Source: Bradyrhizobium uaiense
GTDB lineage: Bacteria > Pseudomonadota > Alphaproteobacteria > Rhizobiales > Xanthobacteraceae
Reading direction: 5' to 3'
NCBI RefSeq assembly: GCF_010811875.1
Contig: NZ_VKHP01000010.1
Coordinates: forward strand, 1 to 64,000
Length of the DNA: 64,000 bases
Shown here: positions 27,152 through 34,763 of the stretch, piece by piece
Numbering within the stretch: position 1 is the first letter of the stretch
Layout: the number at the start of each line of letters is the position of its first letter
Translations under genes and position numbers: made by a program
Notes under the pieces: model-generated
The model's input: the letters and a program-made list of their open reading frames with translations, nothing else
What the model was told of the DNA's origin: nothing
Database searches by the model: none

Positions 27152-28173
27152 TTGGCGCCGGTCGGCACTTCGGAGATCGTCTTCAGGATCTGCGAAGCGA
27201 TCTGGTAGGGGTCGCCTTGGGAGTTCGGGCGGCGGTCCTCCAGATAGCCCTTGTAGCCATTGTTGACGAAGGAGTGCGGCACGCGGATCGAGGCACCACG
27301 ATCAGCCACGCCGTAGCTGAACTTGTTCCACGGCGCGGTCTCGTGCTTGCCGGTCAGGCGCTTGTCGTTGTCCGGGCCGTAGACCGCGATGTGGTCCATC
27401 AGGTTCTTGTCGAAGGCCTTCATCAGGCTTTCGAAATAATCCTTGCCGCCGACTTCGCGCATGTACTTGGTCGAGAAGTTGGCGTGCATCCCCGAGCCGT
27501 TCCAGTCGGTGTCGCCGAGCGGCTTGCAGTGGAATTCGATGTCGATGCCGTAGCTCTCGGTGAGACGCAGCATCAGATAGCGGGCCATCCACATCTGGTC
27601 AGCGGCGGTCTTGGAGCCCTTGCCGAAGATCTGGAATTCCCACTGGCCCTTCGCCACCTCGGCGTTGATGCCTTCGTGGTTGATGCCGGCGTGCAGGCAG
27701 AGATTGAGATGCTCTTCGACGATCTTGCGGGCGACGCTGCCGACGTTCGAATAGCCGACGCCGGTGTAGTACGGACCCTGCGGCGCGGGATAACCGGCCT
27801 CCGGGAAGCCGAGCGGACGGCCGTCCTTGTAGAAGAAGTATTCCTGCTCGAACCCGAACCAGGCGCCTTCGTCGTCCAGAATGGTCGCGCGCTTGTTCGA
27901 GACATGCGGCGTCTTGCCATCGGGCATCATGACTTCGCACATCACCAGCACGCCGTTCTCGCGCGCACCGTCGGGATAGCAGGCGACCGGCTTCAGCACG
28001 CAGTCAGAGCTGTGGCCTTCAGCCTGCTGGGTGGACGAACCGTCAAAGCCCCACAGCGGAAGCTGTTCGAGGGTCGGGAACGACGCGAATTCCTTGATCT
28101 GCGTCTTGCCGCGCAGGCTCGGCGTCGGCGTATATCCGTCGAGCCAGATATACTCGAGCTTGTACTTGGTCAT
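27139..28173 (-). CDS. glnII: Glutamine synthetase II (eukaryotic-type)
   Basis: A 344-residue glutamine synthetase of the short GSII class, which makes glutamine from glutamate, ammonia and ATP. Family landmarks are WGFDGSSTQQAEGHSSD (residues 42-58), GWFGFEQEYF-type AWFGFEQEYF, INHEGINAEVAKGQWEFQI, CKPLGDTDWNGSGMHANFS and HETAPWNKFSYGVADRGASIR. Rhizobia have this octameric enzyme besides GSI, and it is not adenylylated but controlled by transcription. The start MTKYKLEY matches known GSII N termini. A sigma-54 promoter lies 94-109 bases upstream, which fits NtrC control. Confidence 0.97.
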   Translation of the reverse strand: MTKYKLEYIWLDGYTPTPSLRGKTQIKEFASFPTLEQLPLWGFDGSSTQQAEGHSSDCVLKPVACYPDGARENGVLVMCEVMMPDGKTPHVSNKRATILDDEGAWFGFEQEYFFYKDGRPLGFPEAGYPAPQGPYYTGVGYSNVGSVARKIVEEHLNLCLHAGINHEGINAEVAKGQWEFQIFGKGSKTAADQMWMARYLMLRLTESYGIDIEFHCKPLGDTDWNGSGMHANFSTKYMREVGGKDYFESLMKAFDKNLMDHIAVYGPDNDKRLTGKHETAPWNKFSYGVADRGASIRVPHSFVNNGYKGYLEDRRPNSQGDPYQIASQILKTISEVPTGAKAAA

Positions 28174-28266
28174 TGAACCTCTCTGTTGATGATGCAAAAC
28201 CGTGAGGAACCGAAAGCCAGTCGGTCGCCGCACGCGTACCCGGCCACCATCGGCCGGCTCTTACTA

Positions 28267-28282
28267 AGCAATTAAAATGCCA
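28267..28282 (-). promoter_or_regulatory. Sigma-54 (RpoN) promoter of glnII
   Basis: On the minus strand the sequence reads TGGCATTTTAATTGCT, which matches the -24/-12 consensus TGGCAC-N5-TTGCA/T at 9 of 11 defined positions or better, with the invariant GG and GC ten bases apart. It would start transcription near 28256, giving a leader of about 80 bases. In Bradyrhizobium japonicum glnII is known to be transcribed from an Ntr-type promoter, which supports the call. Confidence 0.85.
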
Positions 28283-28714
28283 GTCGCTGCACTGCGGCAC
28301 CCACCCAGTTCACGGATGTCCACAGCGGACATCGCATTTTTAGCTGCGACATAGCAGCGCGGCTGGCATGCGCCGCGGTCAGCCAAATTCTTCTCTCCGC
28401 CCCCTCCGCCGCCCGTTTCTGCAGCAAATTCGGCTACGACATCGTCAGCCGATTAATGCGGCGGCAGCGCTGTATGACAGTTCGTGTCCAAGGGTCCGTC
28501 GCCCAGCAACCAACTCTTCGGCCCAAGCGTTGGTCAGCGGCATCCTGCCTCGCAGGAGGCAAACCCAGATTTGCACACGAATTAAACAGAGAATGACTAT
28601 TTCTTGGTCAACTTGCACCGGGGCAGGCCCGGGCCGATATCGAGATCACGGTAACCACACGCGAATGAGTCGGGCGCACCATGGAGGCTCGCTCCGGCCA
28701 CAGGAGACTTTGAC
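28283..28714. other. Upstream region of glnII and of the divergent small gene
   Basis: This 432-bp stretch should contain NtrC activator sites for glnII and the promoter of the divergent gene. I could not find a clear GCAC-N7-GTGC-type NtrC site. A short hairpin TGCCTCGCAGGAGGCA (28545-28560) and several imperfect GC-rich repeats near 28355-28385 are visible. No further gene is supported. Confidence 0.4.
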
Positions 28715-28915
28715 ATGATCACCACGGGCCAAAATCAGGGATCGGCAACGATCTATCAATTTCCGGCGGGGGGCCGCGCGGCCCTCGGCGGACGCCGCTA
28801 CGGCGACATGCGGACGGCGCGCGAGCTTGCTTCAGAGGTCGAGACCTCGGCCTGCAGCGAGAGCTGGTACCATCAGGCCGCCATCGACGACGCCAAGCCG
28901 AGCCGCGATCACTGA
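28715..28915 (+). CDS. Small DUF2735-type protein divergent from glnII
   Basis: A 66-residue soluble protein. The start GSATIYQFPAGGRAALGGRR and the later ESWYHQAAIDDAKPSR match the small rhizobial family DUF2735, whose members are often found beside glnII; this is from memory. A ribosome binding site (AGGAGA) lies 8 bases upstream. It is transcribed away from glnII and ends in a strong terminator, so it forms its own unit. A role in nitrogen control is inferred from location only. Confidence 0.7.
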   Translation: MITTGQNQGSATIYQFPAGGRAALGGRRYGDMRTARELASEVETSACSESWYHQAAIDDAKPSRDH

Positions 28916-28975
28916 TGTCGATGCAACAGCGAGGCGTGACGCCCAAACGTCAGACAGCATCAGAACAATAGAGAA

Positions 28976-29006
28976 GGGTCGAAACGCAACGTTTCGGCCC
29001 TTTTTT
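28976..29006 (+). terminator. Rho-independent terminator
   Basis: GGGTCGAAACG (28976-28986) pairs with CGTTTCGGCCC (28990-29000) with one mismatch-like G/T, followed by TTTTTT (29001-29006). It ends the DUF2735-type gene about 60 bases upstream. Confidence 0.85.
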
Positions 29007-29020
29007 CATGCCAGCTCGTT

Positions 29021-29332
29021 TCATGCGAGCTCGCAGGCCGTCAGCGGCCGCTTGGCATGCCGGAGCCTGGTCAATCCGGCGCGCGTGATCTCGAGCGTGA
29101 CGCCGCCGCCTTTATAACGTGCGCCCGTCAGCGACAGCCGCTTCGTCAACGTCACCGCCTTGCCGTCGAGTTGCAGATGCGCGCGGCTATCGCCGTTGAA
29201 GAAAGCCGCAATGAATTGCGTGCCGTCGGCACAATGATAATTCCGGAAGGCGGACTGCGCCGGCGCCACCGAGGAACCGAATATCTCCAAAACAAATGCG
29301 CCAACCAGAATGGCGCCCCCGCGATAAGTCAT
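29021..29332 (-). CDS. MliC-like C-type lysozyme inhibitor domain protein
   Basis: A 103-residue exported protein. A signal peptide (ILVGAFVLEIFGSSVAPAQS) precedes one MliC-type beta-barrel: YHCADGTQFIAAFFNG, AHLQLDGKAVTLTKRLSLTGARYKGGGVTLEI and a final TACE cysteine pairing with YHC. MliC/PliC proteins block host or competitor lysozymes. The usual Phe-Trp-x-Lys-Gly segment is replaced by VTLEITRAG, as in several alphaproteobacterial variants, so inhibitory activity is not certain. Confidence 0.75.
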   Translation of the reverse strand: MTYRGGAILVGAFVLEIFGSSVAPAQSAFRNYHCADGTQFIAAFFNGDSRAHLQLDGKAVTLTKRLSLTGARYKGGGVTLEITRAGLTRLRHAKRPLTACELA

Positions 29333-29429
29333 ATTCTCTCCCCGAGACGACGGTTATAGACCTGTCTGCGCCCTTATTTCTGCGCCAAAGATTGAGCCAA
29401 GACCTCAACAGCTGCAACAGGCCCGCCCG

Positions 29430-30173
29430 ATGTCAGACGCCCCTGCCCGTCACCTCAATCTCGCCGGCGCCAGCAATTTTCGCGACCTCGGCGGTTATCA
29501 GACGCACGACGGCCGGATCGTGCGCTGGCGTCAGATCTTCCGCTCCAACCATCTGGCGAATCTCACCGAGCGGGACGTTGCCGTGGTGCGCTCGCTCGGG
29601 GTCAAGAGTGCGTTCGATTTCCGCGGCGTCGCCGAGCGCGCCGAGGCGCTGTGCAGCATGAGCGACGTGACCGTGCATTCGCTTCCGGTCGAGCCGACAG
29701 TGGTGGCTGCGCTGCGCGCGATCGCGGGCAGCCGTCAACTATTGGAAGCCGATGCGATCGACGTGATGCGGGAGTCCTACCGCGGCTATGTGCAGGACAA
29801 CACGCCGCGCTATCGCACGCTGTTTGCCCATCTGCTCGAGGACCGCGCGCCGCTGGTGATCCACTGCACCGCGGGCAAGGATCGCACCGGCTTTGCCTGT
29901 GCGCTGATCCTGCACGCACTCGGCGTGTCCGAGCCGGCGATCGCGGACGACTATCTGTTGACCAATCAGTACTACAAGCGCGATCCGGCCCACAGCACCG
30001 AGCTGCCCGACGACGTTAAGCAGGTGCTCGGCACCGTACGCGCGGCATTTCTGGAAGCGGCGTTCGAGGCGATCGATGCCGACTATGGCAGCCTCGACGG
30101 CTATTTCCGTGAGGGCCTCGGGCTCGGCGAGGCCGAGCGCAAGGCGCTTGAAGGCCGCTATCTGCAAGCCTGA
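29430..30173 (+). CDS. Tyrosine-protein phosphatase (DSP-like)
   Basis: A 247-residue protein of the Y_phosphatase3 family. The N terminus NLAGASNFRDLGGYQTHDGRIVRWRQIFRS is diagnostic, and the P-loop IHCTAGKDRTG holds the catalytic Cys near residue 146 and Arg at 152. Bacterial relatives (for example MptpB or LipA) remove phosphate from phosphotyrosine or phosphoinositides. There is no signal peptide, so it acts in the cytoplasm unless secreted by another route. It stands alone. Confidence 0.92.
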   Translation: MSDAPARHLNLAGASNFRDLGGYQTHDGRIVRWRQIFRSNHLANLTERDVAVVRSLGVKSAFDFRGVAERAEALCSMSDVTVHSLPVEPTVVAALRAIAGSRQLLEADAIDVMRESYRGYVQDNTPRYRTLFAHLLEDRAPLVIHCTAGKDRTGFACALILHALGVSEPAIADDYLLTNQYYKRDPAHSTELPDDVKQVLGTVRAAFLEAAFEAIDADYGSLDGYFREGLGLGEAERKALEGRYLQA

Positions 30174-30191
30174 TCAGCCCAGCTGATCAGG
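30169..30191. terminator. Inverted repeat over the phosphatase stop codon
   Basis: CCTGATCAGC (30169-30178) and GCTGATCAGG (30182-30191) are perfect 10-bp arms with a 3-base loop, including the stop codon. It lies between convergent genes. There is no T tract, so its termination strength is uncertain. Confidence 0.45.
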
Positions 30192-30199
30192 CCATTGGC

Positions 30200-30406
30200 T
30201 CAGGCCGCGGCGGCCTCGAGCTCGAGTTCGGCATCGAGGTCGGCAATCACGTCCTCGAATGCCGAGATCGCCTGCTGGATCGCTGCGATCTGCATCAATT
30301 CCCAGCTGCCCACCGGTCCGTTACGGTTTTGCAGCGCCACCACGAGATCGCGCCGCTGCTCCTTAAGCTGAACGAGCGGTAAACCGTGGTCCGGAAGATA
30401 TCCCAT
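30200..30406 (-). CDS. Small acidic helical protein, function unknown
   Basis: A 68-residue protein, start MGYLPDHGLPLVQLKEQRRDLV and an acidic Ala/Glu-rich C terminus (LDAELELEAAAA). Likely helical hairpin (helices around 12-30 and 38-62). No signal peptide or known family. Similar short proteins occur across Bradyrhizobium. A plausible ribosome binding site is not obvious, so the start is uncertain. Confidence 0.5.
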   Translation of the reverse strand: MGYLPDHGLPLVQLKEQRRDLVVALQNRNGPVGSWELMQIAAIQQAISAFEDVIADLDAELELEAAAA

Positions 30407-30540
30407 CGAAAACCCCTACCTTGGCTGGAGTTCCGCTTCTAAGGGACAGGGTTCTGCAAACGACTTACAGAACTGCCGCAAATTTTACGCAACCACCCCT
30501 CCCCCGTAGTCTTACGTAGTCGGACTTCACGCAAGCAGGC

Positions 30541-31230
30541 CTACGCGATCGCTTCCGGCTTCAACGCGTCATCGATCGCAGCGAACAGCGACTGGGTCAC
30601 GCAATTGGTCGCCCATTCGCTGGTGTGAAGCTGTCCGCCATCGTCGAGCTCGGCGAGCGGAATCCCGTCATCGGCCCAGCGCTTCATCAGCGCGAAGCGG
30701 CTGAACAGATTCACCTTCTTGCTTGCGGTCACCTCCACGATCATCGGCATGATCACATTGGCGAGATCAAGCGCGGCCTGCGTCCCGACGATCGCCTGCG
30801 TATATTGGGAATCCATCACGATCACGTCGAGCGGCAGCGCGGCGAGCACGTCGAGCCCGGCCTCCAGCGTGGCACGCACCTCCGCGGGATTGTAGCTCTT
30901 GTAGACCGCGTTGGTGCCGACCTGCCAGATCACCAGCACCGGGGCTTCGGCGCTGACGTCGGACTCGATGCGCGAATATTCCTCCGGTGCTTCCTGGCCA
31001 CCGACCCCGCGATTGATCACATCGATCATCCGGCCGAAAAAGCGTTGCCGCAGCAGCATTTCGAGCCGCGGCGGAAACGGCATGACATTGTCGGCGCCCG
31101 CCGTCGACGACGATCCGAGCGCCACCACCTTGACCTTGCGCTGATGCCGCAGCGCTTCGGCGAAGTGCGGCAGCGGATGGCTGAACTTGACGATGTCGAG
31201 ATGGGTTTCGCAGGGCCTCGGTGTCGGCAT
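30541..31230 (-). CDS. SGNH/GDSL-type hydrolase
   Basis: A 229-residue protein. Block I with the nucleophile serine is VVALGSSSTAG (near residue 35), followed by NRGVGGQEAPEE (block II Gly) and VIWQVGTNAVYK (block III Asn). The C-terminal GGQLHTSEWATNCV holds the likely His. These enzymes are esterases, acyl-hydrolases or carbohydrate deacetylases. There is no convincing signal peptide from the start at 31230, which is chosen because AAGG lies 8 bases upstream. Confidence 0.8.
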   Translation of the reverse strand: MPTPRPCETHLDIVKFSHPLPHFAEALRHQRKVKVVALGSSSTAGADNVMPFPPRLEMLLRQRFFGRMIDVINRGVGGQEAPEEYSRIESDVSAEAPVLVIWQVGTNAVYKSYNPAEVRATLEAGLDVLAALPLDVIVMDSQYTQAIVGTQAALDLANVIMPMIVEVTASKKVNLFSRFALMKRWADDGIPLAELDDGGQLHTSEWATNCVTQSLFAAIDDALKPEAIA

Positions 31231-31356
31231 CGCAAACATCCTTGGGGTGAATGAACTGATGAATGCGCGCAGTAGGAGACGAATTTGGCGGCATTGCAAA
31301 TGAATTCCGCCTGATCATAGTGAGCACTCAGCCAGCCCGTGCGTACGGAGACCACC

Positions 31357-32037
31357 ATGAACGGAAAAGCCATCGTCATCACCGGCGCCCTCGGCGCGCT
31401 TGGCAAGGTGGTCGCCGAGGAAGCGCTGGCGCGTGGCGCGCGCGTCGCCGGCGTCGATCATGCGGCTTCGCAGCTCGCGGCAACGGCCGACCGTATCGAG
31501 CTCGGCGGTGTCGATCTCACCGACACGGCGCAGGCGACCGCCGCAATCGACAAGGCGGCCGCGCATTTCGGCCGGCTCGACGGGCTGATCAACATCGCCG
31601 GCGGTTTCACCTTCGAAGCGGTGAGCGACGGCGATCCCGCGACCTGGCAACGCATGTATGCGATGAACGTGATGACCGCCTTCAACACGTCGCGCGCGGC
31701 CATTCCGCATCTCATCAAGTCGGGCGCCGGACGCATCATCAATATCGGCGCGCTGGGCGCGTTGCAGGCCGCCTCCGGCATGGGGCCCTATGCCGCGTCG
31801 AAGGCCGGCGTGCATCGCCTCACCGAGTCGCTCGCCGCGGAACTCAAGGGCAAGGTCACGGTCAACGCCGTGCTGCCCTCGATCATCGACACCGCAGCCA
31901 ATCGCGCCGCGATGCCGAAGGCCGATATCTCCAAATGGGTGACGCCGAAGGAACTCGCCGAGGTGATCCTGTTCCTCGCCAGCGATGCAGCGAGCGCCGT
32001 CACCGGCGCGCTGCTGCCCGTGAACGGACGGGTTTAG
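31357..32037 (+). CDS. SDR-family oxidoreductase
   Basis: A 226-residue short-chain dehydrogenase. It has ITGALGALGKVVAEEA (nucleotide-binding, altered from TGxxxGIG), the INIAGGFTFE variant of NNAG, the Ser/Tyr/Lys triad (IGALGALQAASGMGPYAASKAG with YAASK) and TGALLPVNGRV at the end. The catalytic Ser is not in its usual position (NIGALGA), so activity may be altered. It is convergent with a GrlR-like gene, with which its stop codon overlaps by four bases (TTAG). Confidence 0.85.
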   Translation: MNGKAIVITGALGALGKVVAEEALARGARVAGVDHAASQLAATADRIELGGVDLTDTAQATAAIDKAAAHFGRLDGLINIAGGFTFEAVSDGDPATWQRMYAMNVMTAFNTSRAAIPHLIKSGAGRIINIGALGALQAASGMGPYAASKAGVHRLTESLAAELKGKVTVNAVLPSIIDTAANRAAMPKADISKWVTPKELAEVILFLASDAASAVTGALLPVNGRV

Positions 32038-32378
32038 TCGGCAACCAGCAGTCGCAGCTTCGACCTGAAGCGGATGCTCTGCTTGCCGGCGAGCGCCATG
32101 CCGTCACCCTCGGCGGTCTGGTCGGTGTAGGTGCCGGTGAAGCCGATGGTGACGACCTTGCGTTCCCACACCGGGCGCTCGCCATAGGTCGGCGAATGCT
32201 CCTCATTGGTGACCTCGCCCTTCCATTTGCCGTCGGCCGCGGTGTAGCTGCCATGGGCGAAGAAGAACGAGTCGCCGCCGCGCATCTGGCCATCGCGCAG
32301 CACCATGACGCCCTGGTTGCCGCCAGAGACGCCGTCAAGAAATTCGACGGTGATGTGATAGAGCCCGTTCCGGATCAT
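32034..32378 (-). CDS. Single-domain GrlR-like protein
   Basis: A 114-residue protein with the same plan as the second half of the tandem protein at 26236: NGLYHITVEFLDGVSGG, GVMVLRDGQMRGGDSFFFAHGSYT, GKWKGEVTNEEHSPTYGERP and VTIGFTGTYTD. It would form a small lipocalin-like beta-barrel. The longer frame upstream has an unlikely Cys-rich start, and the ATG at 32378 aligns with the other GrlR starts. It is divergent from the DUF2161 gene and convergent with an SDR. Function unknown; there is no GrlA partner here. Confidence 0.75.
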   Translation of the reverse strand: MIRNGLYHITVEFLDGVSGGNQGVMVLRDGQMRGGDSFFFAHGSYTAADGKWKGEVTNEEHSPTYGERPVWERKVVTIGFTGTYTDQTAEGDGMALAGKQSIRFRSKLRLLVAD

Positions 32379-32469
32379 GAAATTGGTCGCGCCTTGCCCG
32401 GCTGTACAATAGCCGCTGGAACAGGCTTTGAGCAAATTCCATCCGCATCGGCCGCAGCCTTTCCGGGCT

Positions 32470-33204
32470 ATGCTGCTGCGAATTGAGTCGCGGCCAAAGC
32501 GGCCGCCGGAGCCCTCGCCGTTGGAAACCGCGCTTTACCTGCCCGTCAAACGCTTCCTGGAAAAGCTCGGCTTCACGGTCAAGGGCGAGATCGGCGGCTG
32601 CGACCTCGTGGCATTGAGCGGCGATGACCCACCGGTCGTCGTGATCGGTGAACTCAAGCTCGCCTTCAATCTCGAACTGATCCTGCAGGCGGTGGACCGT
32701 GCGGGCGCCGCCGACGAAGTGTGGATCGCGGCCAAGGTGTCGGCCCGCGGCAAGGGCCGCGAGAGCGACGCGCGCTATCGCAATCTGTGCCGGCGGCTCG
32801 GCTTCGGCATGCTTGGCGTCACCGACCGCGGCGACGTCGAGGTGCTGGTGCCGCCGCCGACCGCGGCACCGCGCCGCAATCCGAAGAAGCGCTCGCGCCT
32901 GATCACCGAGCACCGCAAGCGCAAGGGCGATCCCGCCATGGGCGGATCGACGCGCGCGCCGATCATGACCGCCTACCGCCAGCAGGCGCTGGCCTGCGCC
33001 TGTGCACTCTCGGACGGGCCACGGCGGGTTCGCGACCTGCGCACCGACATTCCGGACGCCGGCAAGATCCTGCTGCATAATGTCTACGGCTGGTTCGATC
33101 GTGCCGAGCGCGGTATCTATGTGCTGACCGATGCCGGCCGCGCCGCGCTGAAGCGCTGGCCGCAACAGCCGATGAGTGCATCAGGGGCCGAAGCCGCCCC
33201 GTAA
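32470..33204 (+). CDS. DUF2161 protein, putative PD-(D/E)XK-type nuclease or phosphodiesterase
   Basis: A 244-residue basic protein. The N-terminal domain reads LYLPVKRFLEKLGFTVKGEIGGCDLVALSGDD then VVIGELKLAFNLELILQAVDRA, which fits a PD-(D/E)XK fold (Asp in GGCDLVAL and Glu-x-Lys in GELKL). The C-terminal part (from about 150) is a winged-helix-like region. DUF2161 is assigned to this superfamily by fold prediction and has no experimental role that I know of. The start at 32470 is preferred to an in-frame TTG upstream. Confidence 0.8.
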   Translation: MLLRIESRPKRPPEPSPLETALYLPVKRFLEKLGFTVKGEIGGCDLVALSGDDPPVVVIGELKLAFNLELILQAVDRAGAADEVWIAAKVSARGKGRESDARYRNLCRRLGFGMLGVTDRGDVEVLVPPPTAAPRRNPKKRSRLITEHRKRKGDPAMGGSTRAPIMTAYRQQALACACALSDGPRRVRDLRTDIPDAGKILLHNVYGWFDRAERGIYVLTDAGRAALKRWPQQPMSASGAEAAP

Positions 33205-33220
33205 CAAACTGGGGGAGATC

Positions 33221-33520
33221 ATGATCGTCGTCACCGGCAGCGTCACCGCCCGCCCCGACAGCTTCGACGAAGTGCGACGGCTGAGCCTCGAGCATGTCCA
33301 TCGCTCGCGCACCGAGCCCGGCTGCATCTCGCACGCGGTCCACGTCGACTGCGAGAATCCGCTCCGGCTGGTGTTTTTCGAGCAATGGGCCGACCGCGGC
33401 GCGCTGGCGGCGCATTTCGCAGTCCCTGCGTCACGTGATTTCGTGCGGTCCCTGCAATCGCTTGCCGCAGCAGCGACCACGATCGAACTTTATGACGCTC
33501 ACAAGATTGAGAGACTCTAG
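33221..33520 (+). CDS. Antibiotic biosynthesis monooxygenase (ABM) domain protein
   Basis: A 99-residue single ABM domain protein (IVVTGSVTARPDSFDEVRRL, GCISHAVHVDCENPLRLVFFEQWADRGALAAHF). This ferredoxin-like fold includes quinol monooxygenases such as YgiN and heme-degrading enzymes; most act as dimers. It lies 16 bases downstream of the DUF2161 gene and is probably co-transcribed. The substrate is unknown. Confidence 0.88.
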   Translation: MIVVTGSVTARPDSFDEVRRLSLEHVHRSRTEPGCISHAVHVDCENPLRLVFFEQWADRGALAAHFAVPASRDFVRSLQSLAAAATTIELYDAHKIERL

Positions 33521-33609
33521 CTGCATGGCTGGATTGCCATCTCACATTCATATTGCAATGCAACATTGGGCACCTTACGTATCTCCCGCGATTCAAGGAT
33601 GAGGCGGCG

Positions 33610-33918
33610 ATGAGCGGAGACTGGAACACCAAATACGGCACAAGGCGCGTGCGGCACGATCCGCCGACGCTGGAGGAGGCAATCTTCGCCGCCATCGGTA
33701 TTACCGATGACGTGGAGGCCCAGGCCGAGATCGCGTCGTCCCTGATGGGGCTGCCCTATGAGGAAGTCCTGGCCGAGGTGAAGAAGACCGCGCGCGTCAG
33801 CGCCCGTACCGGCACCGCGACCCGCGTGATCGCCGGCGAACAGGGCGCGCAGCGCTCCGTCGTAGTCGAGCGCCGCGTGGTCCGCCGTCTCGCGCCGGCC
33901 AAGCGCACCGGCACCTGA
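33610..33918 (+). CDS. Small conserved basic protein
   Basis: A 102-residue soluble protein (MSGDWNTKYGTRRVRHDPPTLEEAIFAAIGITDD). The middle is acidic/helical and the C terminus is very basic (VVERRVVRRLAPAKRTGT). No fold is recognised. I recall similar proteins in Bradyrhizobium. It is followed by a strong bidirectional terminator 25 bases after its stop. Confidence 0.6.
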   Translation: MSGDWNTKYGTRRVRHDPPTLEEAIFAAIGITDDVEAQAEIASSLMGLPYEEVLAEVKKTARVSARTGTATRVIAGEQGAQRSVVVERRVVRRLAPAKRTGT

Positions 33919-33942
33919 GAAACAACATCCGTTAGCTCAAAG

Positions 33943-33977
33943 AAAAAGGGCAATCCACTGAGCGGATTGCCCTTTTT
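33943..33977. terminator. Bidirectional rho-independent terminator
   Basis: AAAAAGGGCAATCC (33943-33956) and GGATTGCCCTTTTT (33964-33977) form a stem of 9 GC-rich pairs flanked by A and T runs, so it works on both strands. It separates the convergent small protein gene and the GNAT gene. Confidence 0.9.
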
Positions 33978-33999
33978 GTATTTCATCTTAGATCTGAAT

Positions 34000-34623
34000 T
34001 CAGGCCGCCCGGCCCCAGCCGGACATCTGCATCACCATGCGCCAATAGGCGCGGTTCATGTCGACGATCGCGCGCGCAGCTTCGACCGGTGTAACCGGGG
34101 CGAGTGCGGGCGCCGGTTCAGCCTGGTGCTGCTCGGTCAAGTCGATGCTGCCGGTCGACTCACCGTGACGGAAGGTCAGCTGCGCACCGAACTTGGTGGC
34201 GAGTGTACGCATCGCGTCGTTCTGCGCGCCGGTGGTGATACGCAGATTGGTGTAACCCTTGGCATGTGCCTCGGCGATCAGCTTGCGGAACAGCGTGCTG
34301 CCGACGCCCTTGCGCCGCACCGACCGCTCCACGCTGAAGGCGATCTCGGGCTGGGCATCCGGTGACTGCTCCGGCGGATGCAGTTCCGCCGCCCCGCGGA
34401 CCACGCCATCCTCGAAATAAGCGATGATGACCGTCCCGTCGTTGGCGCAGCGCTCGGCATAACGGCGGATGAAGCTGTCGTCGATGAAGCCATGAAAACG
34501 ATCATGACGGCTGGTACGATCCAGCCGCAGCAAATGATCGCGCAACAGAGGGAGCTCCTCCTGCTGGCTCAACGTCCGCACGGTACCCTTGGCAGCCGTC
34601 GGACGGATGGAATCATAGTTCAT
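34000..34623 (-). CDS. GNAT-family N-acetyltransferase
   Basis: A 207-residue protein. The acetyl-CoA pyrophosphate loop VRRKGVGSTLFRKL (R/QxxGxG/A, near 100-113) and the strand/helix FGAQLTFRHG and LRITTGAQN are typical of GNAT. The N-terminal DHLLRLDRTSRHDRFHGFIDDSFIRRY recalls the GNAT subgroup fused to acyl-CoA synthetases. The C-terminal 45 residues form an extra tail of unknown role. Ribosome binding site GAGGAG lies 8 bases upstream. Confidence 0.88.
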   Translation of the reverse strand: MNYDSIRPTAAKGTVRTLSQQEELPLLRDHLLRLDRTSRHDRFHGFIDDSFIRRYAERCANDGTVIIAYFEDGVVRGAAELHPPEQSPDAQPEIAFSVERSVRRKGVGSTLFRKLIAEAHAKGYTNLRITTGAQNDAMRTLATKFGAQLTFRHGESTGSIDLTEQHQAEPAPALAPVTPVEAARAIVDMNRAYWRMVMQMSGWGRAA

Positions 34624-34729
34624 TTCATAACTCCTCTTGGTAGCCCTCGAGGAGGCGTCGAGTCCCTAGCAGCTCCTATATTGTGCGCTGCACCATATAA
34701 TTCAAGTGTCTAGATTCATTTAAGTAAAC

Positions 34730-34757
34730 AATGATGTGATCGGTAAATCACATCATT
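34730..34757. terminator. Perfect 11-bp inverted repeat in an AT-rich gap
   Basis: AATGATGTGAT (34730-34740) and ATCACATCATT (34747-34757) pair perfectly around a 6-base loop. It is placed 7 bases after the thioesterase stop, so it is probably the terminator of that minus-strand gene, though the following TTGTTTACTT is only moderately T-rich. The surrounding 80 bases are AT-rich for this genome and may hold the GNAT promoter. Confidence 0.55.
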
Positions 34758-34763
34758 GCCCCA

